From a virus, in IMG/VR virus record IMGVR_UViG_3300025767_000095, positions 1 to 29,128 of that record: a stretch of DNA of 29,128 nucleotides; one strand, written 5' to 3'. Position 1 is the stretch's first letter, and each line of letters begins with the position of its first letter. Below the pieces are notes generated by a model. That model had not been told where the DNA came from and did not search any database. It saw nothing but the letters and a program-made list of their open reading frames with translations. The position numbers were made by a program, and so were the translations under genes. Shown here one piece after another: positions 22,901-28,308 of the stretch.

Positions 22901-23836
22901 ATTAATGCTAAAAAGAATTTAATAGCAACCATAGGAAGCACATATACTAAATTGGGTACTGCAATTCCACAGATCATTACTGCTATTGCAACATTTACAG
23001 TAGACAAAGCAAAAGCATTTGCATCTATTTTTGGAGGTGAATCTCCAGCAGAATTGTTTGAATCTAAAACAAATTTCTTAAAAGGCTTAACAACATCATA
23101 TATGAGAATGGCAGTGGCCATTCCAATGATCATAGGATCAATTAATACAGTAAGCGCTGAACAATTAGATGAGTTTACTGCAATATATGGAGGTCGAATG
23201 AATGTCGGAACAGAAGTACTGGATAGTAGATCAAACTTATTTTTAGCAGTAGGAACCGGTTATGAAAAAATGGGCAAGGGCGCTCAAGCTATTTCAGGTG
23301 CTATTAACGGAACTAACATAAAAACGTTAGAAGTATTTAAAGGTATGTTTGTTGGTAAAGTTAGTATGATAAGACCTGTTGCTGGATATGAAGCTCAAGC
23401 TGACTTGTGGAAATCAATAGGTGTTAGTATGAAAACAAGTGGAACTGTATTCCCTACTATAAGTTCTGCTATTAACTCTATGGATTTAGCTAAATTAACT
23501 GAGGCTAGAACAATGTTTGAAGCACTTGCAGTTTTATCAGAAGGAGGTTCTCCTAGCGATGTCTTGGCTCAAATGGGCGAATCTTTAGAAGATGCACTTG
23601 ATAATTTAGCTGAAATGTTAGAGAATTTTAGAAGCACTGTTGAGGAAGGAAATGAACAGAATACAGGTATTATTGAAAAAGTAGGTAATGCAGTTTCTAA
23701 TATGATCGGTAGTAATTCAGGTGGTTCTTCAAGTTCACCTGCACCTAAAATTAATTTCCCGTCTAAAATGGTGGTAAGTTTAGATCGTAAATCTATTGAC
23801 GCAATCAAAGAAGACGGATTAGGCGGAGGTCGTTAA
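19913..23836 (+). CDS. Tail tape measure protein, very hydrophobic
   Basis: 1307 residues, the largest gene here, placed after the tube and chaperone-like genes. The start is TTG (19913) after an A-rich leader; the next in-frame ATG is at 19958 (residue 16). Residues about 110-620 hold many Ala/Gly/Leu/Ile-rich membrane-like helices separated by short polar turns, including three 62-residue repeats. Residues about 620-1210 carry further repeats (FSSS-FEKG, YDKDGNPTGFK and similar); the C-terminus is acidic, then Gly/Ser-rich. Tape measures fill the tail tube, set its length and are ejected first; their hydrophobic segments are thought to help cross the inner membrane. T4 gp29 has 590 residues, so a longer tail is expected if this is the tape. 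The role rests on position, size and composition. Confidence 0.8.
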   Translation: MAQLIPPILASAFERMGSGNKSLEQVAINTGQTAAAVSVGGDLYEKMDELVKALKGDTGKGGGKVSIKEALVLRITAGALEPIGLGLGVIIDALERAPEGKELKLKMEALTNGLLSLADIGYSILKFAATMILATPLLLLAGIGAIIWVPLLKLMIQGLLWATEKLDKKALKKILVLGDVGAALLIMSGSLVLMSLLAPYILKGLLVAGAILLSFGLLGMLLDKMKIGKSLHKMAKTLKTLSLALLGLSVGLILIGLLTEPILYGLATASLIILTLAGVFWLIDKMQVDKAMRKTSRALIAASMAILSVAVSLVLSSLIISTLGWDEVGKVLLLVGTVALAFYVVDKVLGKSTTKGATILMYAAGAILAVAVAIFLAKLLIGPVDAENALQTFGVLVVLGAVAAVFALAGVGEKFIKKGSIAMMFAGGAMIVIAIGVYAMKKAIDGLSWGNLGMMAAVIVGLAVAMGIAGAGPIPAFIALGSAAMIVAGLALIVIGAGVAVLSKATEELTLDKLLVMGGVIAGLAIAMGIAGAGPLPAFIALGSAAMMIAGIALLPIALGVAAFAKATEELTLDKILVMGGVIAGIAVAMAAAGVASPFILLGSAAMLVAGVATLGISLGLLAISKLDFAALGSIDKKGNKPFNFSGEKGFFGGKKTNFEVAMDAIADGMSLGPLSVAGIAMGAPMLILAGAALVGIVAGIKAFSGIAEDADLPGLKQNVSLIVSGLADTFAEVGKKYPGGGSSLLSALTGNTSGQSVVAMGISAVGGMGSALTGIAKGVQAMANLKFPTGFDKEGNPTGFETIDIGTVVPGLIKNTQLLVAGLSSVFAEVGKSDAAQGSSWFSSSNYEKGINVVKQMGEPLYNLANGVQAMANLKFPTGYDKDGNPTGFKAIGNVDGLVKKLAKNTKALIKGLAGVFEEVGKSNIGKDGGWFSSSSFEKGVEIAMQLGEPYSTLASVVDNVVKITSKITDAQDVKEKVTAIISAITDAGGDDTGIINAKKNLIATIGSTYTKLGTAIPQIITAIATFTVDKAKAFASIFGGESPAELFESKTNFLKGLTTSYMRMAVAIPMIIGSINTVSAEQLDEFTAIYGGRMNVGTEVLDSRSNLFLAVGTGYEKMGKGAQAISGAINGTNIKTLEVFKGMFVGKVSMIRPVAGYEAQADLWKSIGVSMKTSGTVFPTISSAINSMDLAKLTEARTMFEALAVLSEGGSPSDVLAQMGESLEDALDNLAEMLENFRSTVEEGNEQNTGIIEKVGNAVSNMIGSNSGGSSSSPAPKINFPSKMVVSLDRKSIDAIKEDGLGGGR
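21284..21841 (+). repeat. 186-bp (62-residue) repeats in the tape measure
   Basis: Units start at 21284, 21470 and 21656, exactly 186 bases apart. Each encodes a VIAGLAIAMGIAGAG-type helix, a FIALGSAAM-type helix and a KATEELTLDK turn; the third unit diverges in its second half. A 27-base stretch beginning GCAACCGAAGAACTAACATT is identical in units 1 and 2. Confidence 0.92.
22247..22583 (+). repeat. 267-bp-spaced repeat in the tape measure
   Basis: A near-identical stretch of about 70 bases starting GGTGTACAAGCTATGGC occurs at 22247 and 22514 (89 residues apart), encoding GVQAMANLKFPTG then DK-GNPTGF. A weaker third copy around 22690-22770 keeps only the GGWFSSSSFEKG part. Confidence 0.88.
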
Positions 23837-23883
23837 TTGAAACAGTATTTTAATAGATCATATAATATTTAAATACATTTAAT

Positions 23884-24126
23884 ATGATCACATCAACACA
23901 TTCACATTACAATAGCTCTACGCTTAAGTCAGCTGCATATAATTATGCACACAAGACTCTATTAGTGCATTTTAATCATGGTTCATATCTATATAAAGAT
24001 GTTGAAGCTGCTGATTGGAATCTATTTAATCTTGCAGAATCTCAGGGCAAAGCTCTCAATCAATTTATTAAAGGTAAATATGAGTTTGAAAAAATTCATA
24101 GCGAAGATACTTCTTTAGTCGAGTAA
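23884..24126 (+). CDS. KTSC-domain protein
   Basis: 80 residues. SSTLKSAAYNYAHKTLLVHFNHGSYLYKDVEAADWNLFNLAESQGKALNQFIKGKYEFEKI follows the KTSC domain pattern: S-x-I/L-x-x-x-x-Y, a L-x-V-x-F-x-x-G-x-x-Y-x-Y/Y-x-x-V core and a C-terminal A-x-S-x-G-x-x-x-N/F-x-I-x-x-x-Y. KTSC proteins are small and common in phages and bacteria and are suspected to bind nucleic acid or proteins; no function is established. It follows the tape measure after 47 bases and is followed closely by a membrane coiled-coil gene. Confidence 0.75.
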   Translation: MITSTHSHYNSSTLKSAAYNYAHKTLLVHFNHGSYLYKDVEAADWNLFNLAESQGKALNQFIKGKYEFEKIHSEDTSLVE

Positions 24127-24143
24127 ATAAAAACAAATAAATT

Positions 24144-24575
24144 ATGGAACAAACAATTGCATACGTTTTAGGTGTATTGTCAGTGTTAGCTTTAGCTGGT
24201 GTTTACAGTATGTTTAAGACTCGTGTACAGATCAAGGATTTGTATACAGAAATTGAAGATTTACAAAATGTTATCAATGACTTAGAACGAGAAATTCACA
24301 GGGATAACGAAATGTTAGATCGCAGAATCGATCAAGAAATAGATAGGATCGACAATATTAGTCATAAATTACATGACTATGCTGATACTCTAAATAATCA
24401 TACGCATGATGAAATGGATAAGCTATATGCTTATGTTGATTCACGTACAGATAAAATGGCAGATGGTATCTCAAAACACATCGCAGACATTAATACAAAA
24501 TTTAATGACAATACTACATTTGTAGATAAACTATATCATATGATAGAGGAAAATAAACTAGTACAAACAAAATAA
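24144..24575 (+). CDS. Membrane-anchored coiled-coil protein
   Basis: 143 residues. One N-terminal hydrophobic helix (IAYVLGVLSVLALAGVYSMF, 5-24) followed by a basic turn and a long charged coiled coil (about 30-140: DLYTEIEDLQNVINDLEREI, MLDRRIDQEIDRIDNI). By topology it is anchored in the inner membrane with either end inside. The size and one-helix-plus-coil form resemble spanin-like, superinfection or cytoskeletal-type proteins, but no holin, endolysin or outer-membrane partner is visible nearby, so I make no functional claim. ATG follows AAATAAATTATG; a terminator lies just after the gene. Confidence 0.7.
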   Translation: MEQTIAYVLGVLSVLALAGVYSMFKTRVQIKDLYTEIEDLQNVINDLEREIHRDNEMLDRRIDQEIDRIDNISHKLHDYADTLNNHTHDEMDKLYAYVDSRTDKMADGISKHIADINTKFNDNTTFVDKLYHMIEENKLVQTK

Positions 24576-24600
24576 ATTAAACTTTCGACTAAAGAATATA

Positions 24601-24628
24601 AAAATGCAACTTCGGTTGCATTTTTTTT
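24601..24628 (+). terminator. Intrinsic terminator with TTCG loop
   Basis: AAAATGCAAC (24601-24610) pairs with GTTGCATTTT (24615-24624) around a TTCG tetraloop; the T tract runs 24621-24628. It closes the KTSC/coiled-coil unit and has the same loop design as the capsid terminator. Confidence 0.92.
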
Positions 24629-24646
24629 GAAACAAATAAAATGTGT

Positions 24647-24657
24647 CATATATAAAC
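24647..24657 (+). promoter_or_regulatory. Late-like motif variant CATATATAAAC
   Basis: Just after the terminator and 17 bases before the ATG at 24675; it differs from GATATATAAAC only in the first base. Confidence 0.4.
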
Positions 24658-24674
24658 TATAAATATAATAATCA

Positions 24675-25031
24675 ATGAAAGATCAAATAATTGAAAGACT
24701 ACTTACACAGGGTCATATTACTGTAAACATGGCAGATATATTATTAAATGATAGGCTTGAGAAAACAAGTACCGTTGCACTACTAAAAGAAGATGGTATT
24801 ATTTCGATTCATGAAGTTATTATTTTATTGAAAGAAGGATATGAATTATATCAACCTTCATTTCCAACCAATCCTTATCAACCTTCATTTCCAACCAATC
24901 CTTATCAACCGCCTTTCACACCCGGAGATGTTCCACCCGGCCAACCCTTTTGGTATACAACAGGAACCACTTATAATAAAACGCCATTTGAATATTCGGA
25001 TACTAAATGGCCCGGAGATAAAAAAGAATAA
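24675..25031 (+). CDS. Hypothetical protein with Pro/Phe/Asn tandem repeat
   Basis: 118 residues. The N-terminal 55 residues are helical (IIERLLTQGHITVNMADILL, then EDGIISIHEVIILLKEG), with the spacing of a small helical adaptor. Residues 59-79 carry YQPSFPTNP repeats encoded by identical 27-bp units, followed by a Pro/Gly/Trp-rich disordered tail (GDVPPGQPFWYTTGTT). No catalytic residues seen. The repeat tail suggests a binding segment or flexible linker. It opens a run of closely packed small genes. Confidence 0.6.
   Translation: MKDQIIERLLTQGHITVNMADILLNDRLEKTSTVALLKEDGIISIHEVIILLKEGYELYQPSFPTNPYQPSFPTNPYQPPFTPGDVPPGQPFWYTTGTTYNKTPFEYSDTKWPGDKKE
24849..24902 (+). repeat. Two identical 27-bp tandem repeats plus partial third
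   Basis: Units at 24849-24875 and 24876-24902 are identical and encode YQPSFPTNP; a third, diverged unit begins at 24903 (YQPPFTP). Confidence 0.95.
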
Positions 25032-25047
25032 TTAAATTACATTAAAA

Positions 25048-25206
25048 ATGAAGAAGCGCAGAACACCGCGTGAAGAGCACACACCGGAAGATAGAAAACG
25101 AAAAATCCATTTCAAAAAAAAGAAACAGAGATTTGAAGAAAACTATTTTAATCCTAAAAGAATGGGAAATCTAGAGGATCTGGATGATCTAGATGAATTT
25201 GATTAA
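25048..25206 (+). CDS. Tiny hypothetical protein, basic N-terminus and acidic C-terminus
   Basis: 52 residues, ATG at 25048 after ATTAAAA, TAA at 25204-25206. The first 30 residues are strongly basic (MKKRRTPREEH, KRKIHFKKKKQRF); the last 12 are acidic (LEDLDDLDEFD). Such a bipartite charge can bind nucleic acid or mimic it. It lies 16 bases after the previous stop and abuts the next gene. Family unknown. Confidence 0.6.
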   Translation: MKKRRTPREEHTPEDRKRKIHFKKKKQRFEENYFNPKRMGNLEDLDDLDEFD

Positions 25207-25213
25207 TAACAAT

Positions 25214-25426
25214 ATGACTGAATCTGACTTTATACACAAATACATTGAAAGCATTTTAGACGTACCTGGTGATCTTAGTTCTGGTGTTAATGGTTGTATA
25301 CCTAAGTCTGTATATAATAGAGTCTGCAGCATCTTAAAATCAAACGGAGCTACTGAGCCACATATAATTCAAGTAATTAAAGATCCGGAAGTAGAAACAA
25401 CTTATATAGTAGAAAATGGGAAATGA
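25214..25426 (+). CDS. Small hypothetical protein, 70 residues
   Basis: Chosen start is the ATG at 25214 (MTESDFIHKY) after TTAATAACAAT; an in-frame ATG at 25193 would add seven residues overlapping the preceding gene. Contents: an acidic helix, a GDLSSGVNGCIPKSVYNRVC segment and a C-terminal IIQVIKDPEVETTYIVENGK. Function unknown. The stop TGA at 25424-25426 lies 1 base before the next ATG. Confidence 0.55.
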   Translation: MTESDFIHKYIESILDVPGDLSSGVNGCIPKSVYNRVCSILKSNGATEPHIIQVIKDPEVETTYIVENGK

Positions 25427-25427
25427 T

Positions 25428-25544
25428 ATGATATTTTGGGATGATATGTGGAATCAATCTACACCAGCACCTACACCGATACTAGAACCGAAAAAGTGCA
25501 CCGGTAATTGTAGCACAAATGGAACATGTAATTGTAAAGAATAA
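25428..25544 (+). CDS. Tiny cysteine-rich protein, 38 residues
   Basis: Starts MIFWDDMWNQ; a Pro-rich middle (STPAPTPILEP) leads to KKCTGNCSTNGTCNCKE, a C-x3-C-x5-C-x-C cluster that could bind zinc or iron or form two disulfides. It fits exactly between its neighbours: 1 base after the previous stop and 1 base before the next ATG. Tight packing supports it, but at this length chance remains possible. Confidence 0.5.
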   Translation: MIFWDDMWNQSTPAPTPILEPKKCTGNCSTNGTCNCKE

Positions 25545-25545
25545 A

Positions 25546-25755
25546 ATGGAACTAAACTATTCAAGATTAAACGGAGAATACCTATCATGGTCAATTAAAC
25601 ATGGTGATGGTAGAAATGAACAAGATTTGAGATTTGGACAATATTTATACTCTAAGTATGATAACATGAAAAACTTCACCGATGTATTTTATAAAGAATC
25701 ATGCGAAGAAGTATATTCTATATTACTAACAGATTTACATAAACTAGAAAAATAA
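25546..25755 (+). CDS. Small hypothetical protein, 69 residues
   Basis: The start chosen is the ATG at 25546 (MELNYSRLNGEYLSW) because it follows the previous stop by one base and has an AATAAA leader; an upstream in-frame ATG (25519) would overlap the Cys-rich gene. Contains SIKHGDGRNEQDLRFGQYLY and a C-terminal helix (EEVYSILLTDLHKLEK). Its stop overlaps the next start as TAATG. Function unknown. Confidence 0.55.
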   Translation: MELNYSRLNGEYLSWSIKHGDGRNEQDLRFGQYLYSKYDNMKNFTDVFYKESCEEVYSILLTDLHKLEK

Positions 25756-26090
25756 TGGGATTATTACAAAAAATAGCATGGCGAACTCGCAGATGGAATC
25801 TGAAGATTAATTTATTCGACCTATTTTTACACGATGGTGACGGTTGTTGGGGATTTACATTCTTTGAAATAGTAAAAGATTTTAGACCATATTCATTATT
25901 GTCCATAGAGTTTAGACTGCCTAATGGTGGAAATGTAAAAGAGTTTACCATTGATAATTGGGACTTTTTATTCTTAGCAACACCTATTTATAAATGGATG
26001 GGAGATTTAGAAGAATCTATTTTGTGGGGTCATAAAGCAACTCGTTTTCAAAAAATAGGACTTATTATAGCCAATAAACTTTTTAAATAA
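25755..26090 (+). CDS. Hypothetical protein, 111 residues
   Basis: Aromatic-rich: an N-terminal basic helix (LLQKIAWRTRRWNLKINLF), a HDGDGCWGFTFFEIV stretch, then WDFLFLATPIYKWMGDLEE and a C-terminal amphipathic helix. No signal peptide or catalytic motif that I can name. Translationally coupled to the previous gene through TAATG. Last member of the small-gene run before the kinase-like gene. Confidence 0.6.
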   Translation: MGLLQKIAWRTRRWNLKINLFDLFLHDGDGCWGFTFFEIVKDFRPYSLLSIEFRLPNGGNVKEFTIDNWDFLFLATPIYKWMGDLEESILWGHKATRFQKIGLIIANKLFK

Positions 26091-26119
26091 ACAAAATCAA
26101 AAAACTCAATATAATCTAC

Positions 26120-26593
26120 ATGAAATTAATATTGGTAGGAAAAGCTGCTTCTGGTAAAGATCACTTAAAACAGAAGTTGCAAAGGAAAGGATTTAAAATA
26201 GGTGTAAGTCATACTACACGAGCACCGAGGGTCAATGAACAAAACGGCGTAGATTATCATTTTATAGATAAAGATGAGTTTTTAACTATGATTGATCAAG
26301 GTTTGTTTATTGAATATATGGAATTTAACGGATGGTATTATGGTCAAACTGAAGAAGATTTTAATAAAGCTGATGTGATGATTATGAGTAAAGATGGATT
26401 GGACATGCTACCAGAGCAGTATAGAAGTCGATGTGCAGTTGTTTATTTAGACATTGACAGAAAGACTAGAATTGAAAGACTTAATTATAGGAATGATGTA
26501 AATGACTCTATAATGAGACGTATGAATACCGATGATGAACAATTTAAAGACTTTAGGGACTTTGATATTAGGATCACGAACGCAGATTTTTAA
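26120..26593 (+). CDS. Guanylate-kinase-like nucleotide kinase
   Basis: 157 residues. P-loop GKAASGKD (8-15 region), then the guanylate kinase signature SHTTRAPRVNEQNGVDYHFI, matching TTR-x-PR-x-x-E-x-x-G-x-DYHF, and FIEYMEFNGWYYGQT, matching the family's F-x-E-x-x-x-x-x-x-x-YG-T. The C-terminal part has RIERLNYRN and MRRMNTDD, as in the lid/R-rich helix. The usual Ser/Thr after the P-loop Lys is Asp, seen in some phage kinases. Cellular guanylate kinases have about 200 residues; this one lacks part of the C-terminus. Likely role: GMP/dGMP phosphorylation for the phage nucleotide pool; activity on another nucleotide is possible. Confidence 0.78.
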   Translation: MKLILVGKAASGKDHLKQKLQRKGFKIGVSHTTRAPRVNEQNGVDYHFIDKDEFLTMIDQGLFIEYMEFNGWYYGQTEEDFNKADVMIMSKDGLDMLPEQYRSRCAVVYLDIDRKTRIERLNYRNDVNDSIMRRMNTDDEQFKDFRDFDIRITNADF

Positions 26594-26632
26594 CTAAGAT
26601 AAATAATAAATATAATTAAATTAATAATAAAC

Positions 26633-27145
26633 ATGAGTACAAAACTAAAAAAGCGCCAATCAGAATTGGCAATTGAAATTGATGCATTGCAAACAGAAGC
26701 AGCAGAAAAAAGATTTGAAATTACATTTGATAATGTTAAATCTATTAAAACTGTTCAAGATCACCTTAATAAAGGTTACACTTGGAAAACTCAAAATGCT
26801 GCAGTAGTTGTATCATTATATGATCAATTCAAAACACAATCTAAGATGTTAGCTCCTGATGCAGATGCGGTGATTTCTTTAAGAGGTCATGAATTGAATG
26901 CACTTTATCAAGCACTTCTTAATGTTGAAGGAACTGGTATTGAAAATGCAAGAAGATTCATCACTATGTTAACTCAAATTGGAGAAGCAGTAGGTGTTGC
27001 AATGCAAGATTTAAGTGCATTGAATACAACGCTTAATGATTTACATACTGAATTAGCAGAAGTTGATTCTCAATTAGAGGCGCTAGAAGGTGTTGAAGTA
27101 GTATCACCTGAGTTAGAAAGTGAAGTTACTGAATCTAATAATTAA
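26633..27145 (+). CDS. Helical/coiled-coil hypothetical protein, 170 residues
   Basis: N-terminal coiled coil (KKRQSELAIEIDALQTEAAE), a globular middle (about 25-110, with YTWKTQNAAVVVSLYDQFKT and ISLRGHELNALYQALL), and a second coiled coil (LNTTLNDLHTELAEVDSQLEAL) before an acidic tail. No recognised family. The leader TAATAATAAACATG is A-rich. Regular codons suggest good expression. A structural or scaffold-like role is only a guess. Confidence 0.65.
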   Translation: MSTKLKKRQSELAIEIDALQTEAAEKRFEITFDNVKSIKTVQDHLNKGYTWKTQNAAVVVSLYDQFKTQSKMLAPDADAVISLRGHELNALYQALLNVEGTGIENARRFITMLTQIGEAVGVAMQDLSALNTTLNDLHTELAEVDSQLEALEGVEVVSPELESEVTESNN

Positions 27146-27172
27146 GATTTAAGAACAAACCACATTGACTTC

Positions 27173-27207
27173 ATTTCACACAATGGGATTCTCCCATTGT
27201 GTGAAAT
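27173..27207 (+). repeat. Perfect 16-bp inverted repeat
   Basis: ATTTCACACAATGGGA (27173-27188) and TCCCATTGTGTGAAAT (27192-27207), with a 3-base spacer. It lies in the gap between the coiled-coil gene and the phosphoesterase-like gene. There is no T tract on either strand, so it is not a canonical terminator. Confidence 0.93.
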
Positions 27208-27242
27208 CATTATAAGATTAAATATAAAACTGTAAAGAACAT

Positions 27243-27758
27243 ATGAAAATATTTGTAACATCTAACCTACAATTGGGTAGACCGGGAGCTTTAAGTAAAT
27301 ATAAGAGACCTTACGAAAATGTAGATCAAATGACAAATGATTTAATTCTTAAATGGAATGAAACAGTGACCAATGAAGATACAGTATACCATTTAGGTAA
27401 TTTCGCACATGATCCTAAAACTGCACAAGATTCTATTACAAGATTAAATGGTACAATTAAATTTATACAAGGTGACTTTGACTCTGCCATTACATTATTA
27501 AACGAAAAGGGTATGTTGCCAGAAAAATGTTCTATTGTTAGGTGCGTGGAAGAACTCAAAAATATCAATGCAGTAGTATCATATTGGCCACTAGGAGCTT
27601 GGCCTAATAAGTCTAAAAAGACATGGTCTATTATAGGATATCCAAATAACAAATATAAATCAGATCCAAAAAAGAGGATTATTAATGCTTCTACTGATTT
27701 ATGGGCTAATAAGCCACAAGAGTTAGAAAAACTCATGGGTATTTTCTCTGATTTCTAA
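27243..27758 (+). CDS. Metallophosphoesterase homologue lacking its metal ligands (pseudoenzyme candidate)
   Basis: 171 residues. The layout is that of small phage/bacterial calcineurin-like phosphoesterases: MKIFVTSNLQLGR, then KRPYENVDQMTNDLILKWNE, DTVYHLGNFAHD, a LNGTIKFIQGDFD segment and VVSYWPLGAWP. In active members these read S-D-x-H-x-G-H, LGDF, GNHD and LSHYP followed by HGHxH. Here Asn8, Gln10, Asn53, Asp78, Phe79 and Tyr114 replace the Asp, His, Asp, Asn, His and His ligands, and no HGHxH is present (IIGYPNN instead). The frame is intact, so it is not a decaying pseudogene. It probably binds rather than cleaves; the partner is unknown. The fold assignment rests on motif spacing. 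Confidence 0.75.
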   Translation: MKIFVTSNLQLGRPGALSKYKRPYENVDQMTNDLILKWNETVTNEDTVYHLGNFAHDPKTAQDSITRLNGTIKFIQGDFDSAITLLNEKGMLPEKCSIVRCVEELKNINAVVSYWPLGAWPNKSKKTWSIIGYPNNKYKSDPKKRIINASTDLWANKPQELEKLMGIFSDF

Positions 27759-27790
27759 TTACTTTCACTTTTTTTAAAAAAACTTTGCCA

Positions 27791-27826
27791 ATAATTTTTT
27801 TATGTCAAAGTTTTTTGGTATATTAG
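27791..27826 (+). promoter_or_regulatory. Early/middle-type promoter box, TCAA-N10-TATATTAG
   Basis: ATAATTTTTT at 27791, TCAA at 27805-27808 and TATATTAG at 27819-27826; same order and spacing as at 7650-7685. The ATG at 27852 follows. Confidence 0.6.
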
Positions 27827-27851
27827 TAGAGTAATTAAAAACAGAGAGTCA

Positions 27852-28211
27852 ATGCAAATAAAAATCAACAAACAACAAGAATCGGTTTTAAAATCAGCCT
27901 TAGAAGATTACATCGAAAACCTAGTAGGTACAGGTGTTAAATATAATAATGCTGTAGAAATTTTAAATCAGATAAATTCAAGTGGCTTTGTAGAAGCTAA
28001 ATCTAGAATCCCTAAAGTATTATTAAAAAAACAATATATGTTTACCTTCGAACAAGGTGGATGGAATACTGTTTGGGCTAAAACTTTACCGGGCGCAAAA
28101 AGACAAGCTATTAAAGAGTATAAAGATTCTGAAAACTTAACAGTTAAATTAGACTCTGTGCACCTAGCAACCAAAAGTGGATTAGAATCAGCAATGAGTT
28201 TATTTTACTAA
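27852..28211 (+). CDS. Hypothetical protein, 119 residues
   Basis: N-terminal amphipathic helix (INKQQESVLKSALEDYIENL), a central LLKKQYMFTFEQGGWNTVWA stretch and AKTLPGAKRQAIKEYKD, then a beta-like LTVKLDSVHLATKSG end. Basic overall. No family recognised. It has its own promoter box of the same class as the RNase H and sigma genes, suggesting expression with them and a possible non-structural role. Confidence 0.65.
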   Translation: MQIKINKQQESVLKSALEDYIENLVGTGVKYNNAVEILNQINSSGFVEAKSRIPKVLLKKQYMFTFEQGGWNTVWAKTLPGAKRQAIKEYKDSENLTVKLDSVHLATKSGLESAMSLFY

Positions 28212-28255
28212 TTGTTCGTAACTTTTGAAAATAAAGGTTAAAACACTTTCCCCTT

Positions 28256-28277
28256 TCAATAAAAAGTGTTATATTAG
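28256..28277 (+). promoter_or_regulatory. Early/middle-type promoter box, TCAA-N10-TATATTAG, before the sigma gene
   Basis: TCAA at 28256-28259 and TATATTAG at 28270-28277, with the same 10-base interval as the other two sites. The upstream T-rich part is less conserved. The ATG at 28309 follows after 31 bases. Confidence 0.55.
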
Positions 28278-28308
28278 CATTATAATTAAAACTTAAAAAA
28301 AGAATCAT

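Noticed and set aside
24144-24575. Inner-membrane spanin or holin
   Set aside because: One N-terminal helix plus coiled coil fits loosely, but no endolysin, outer spanin or lipobox gene is near.
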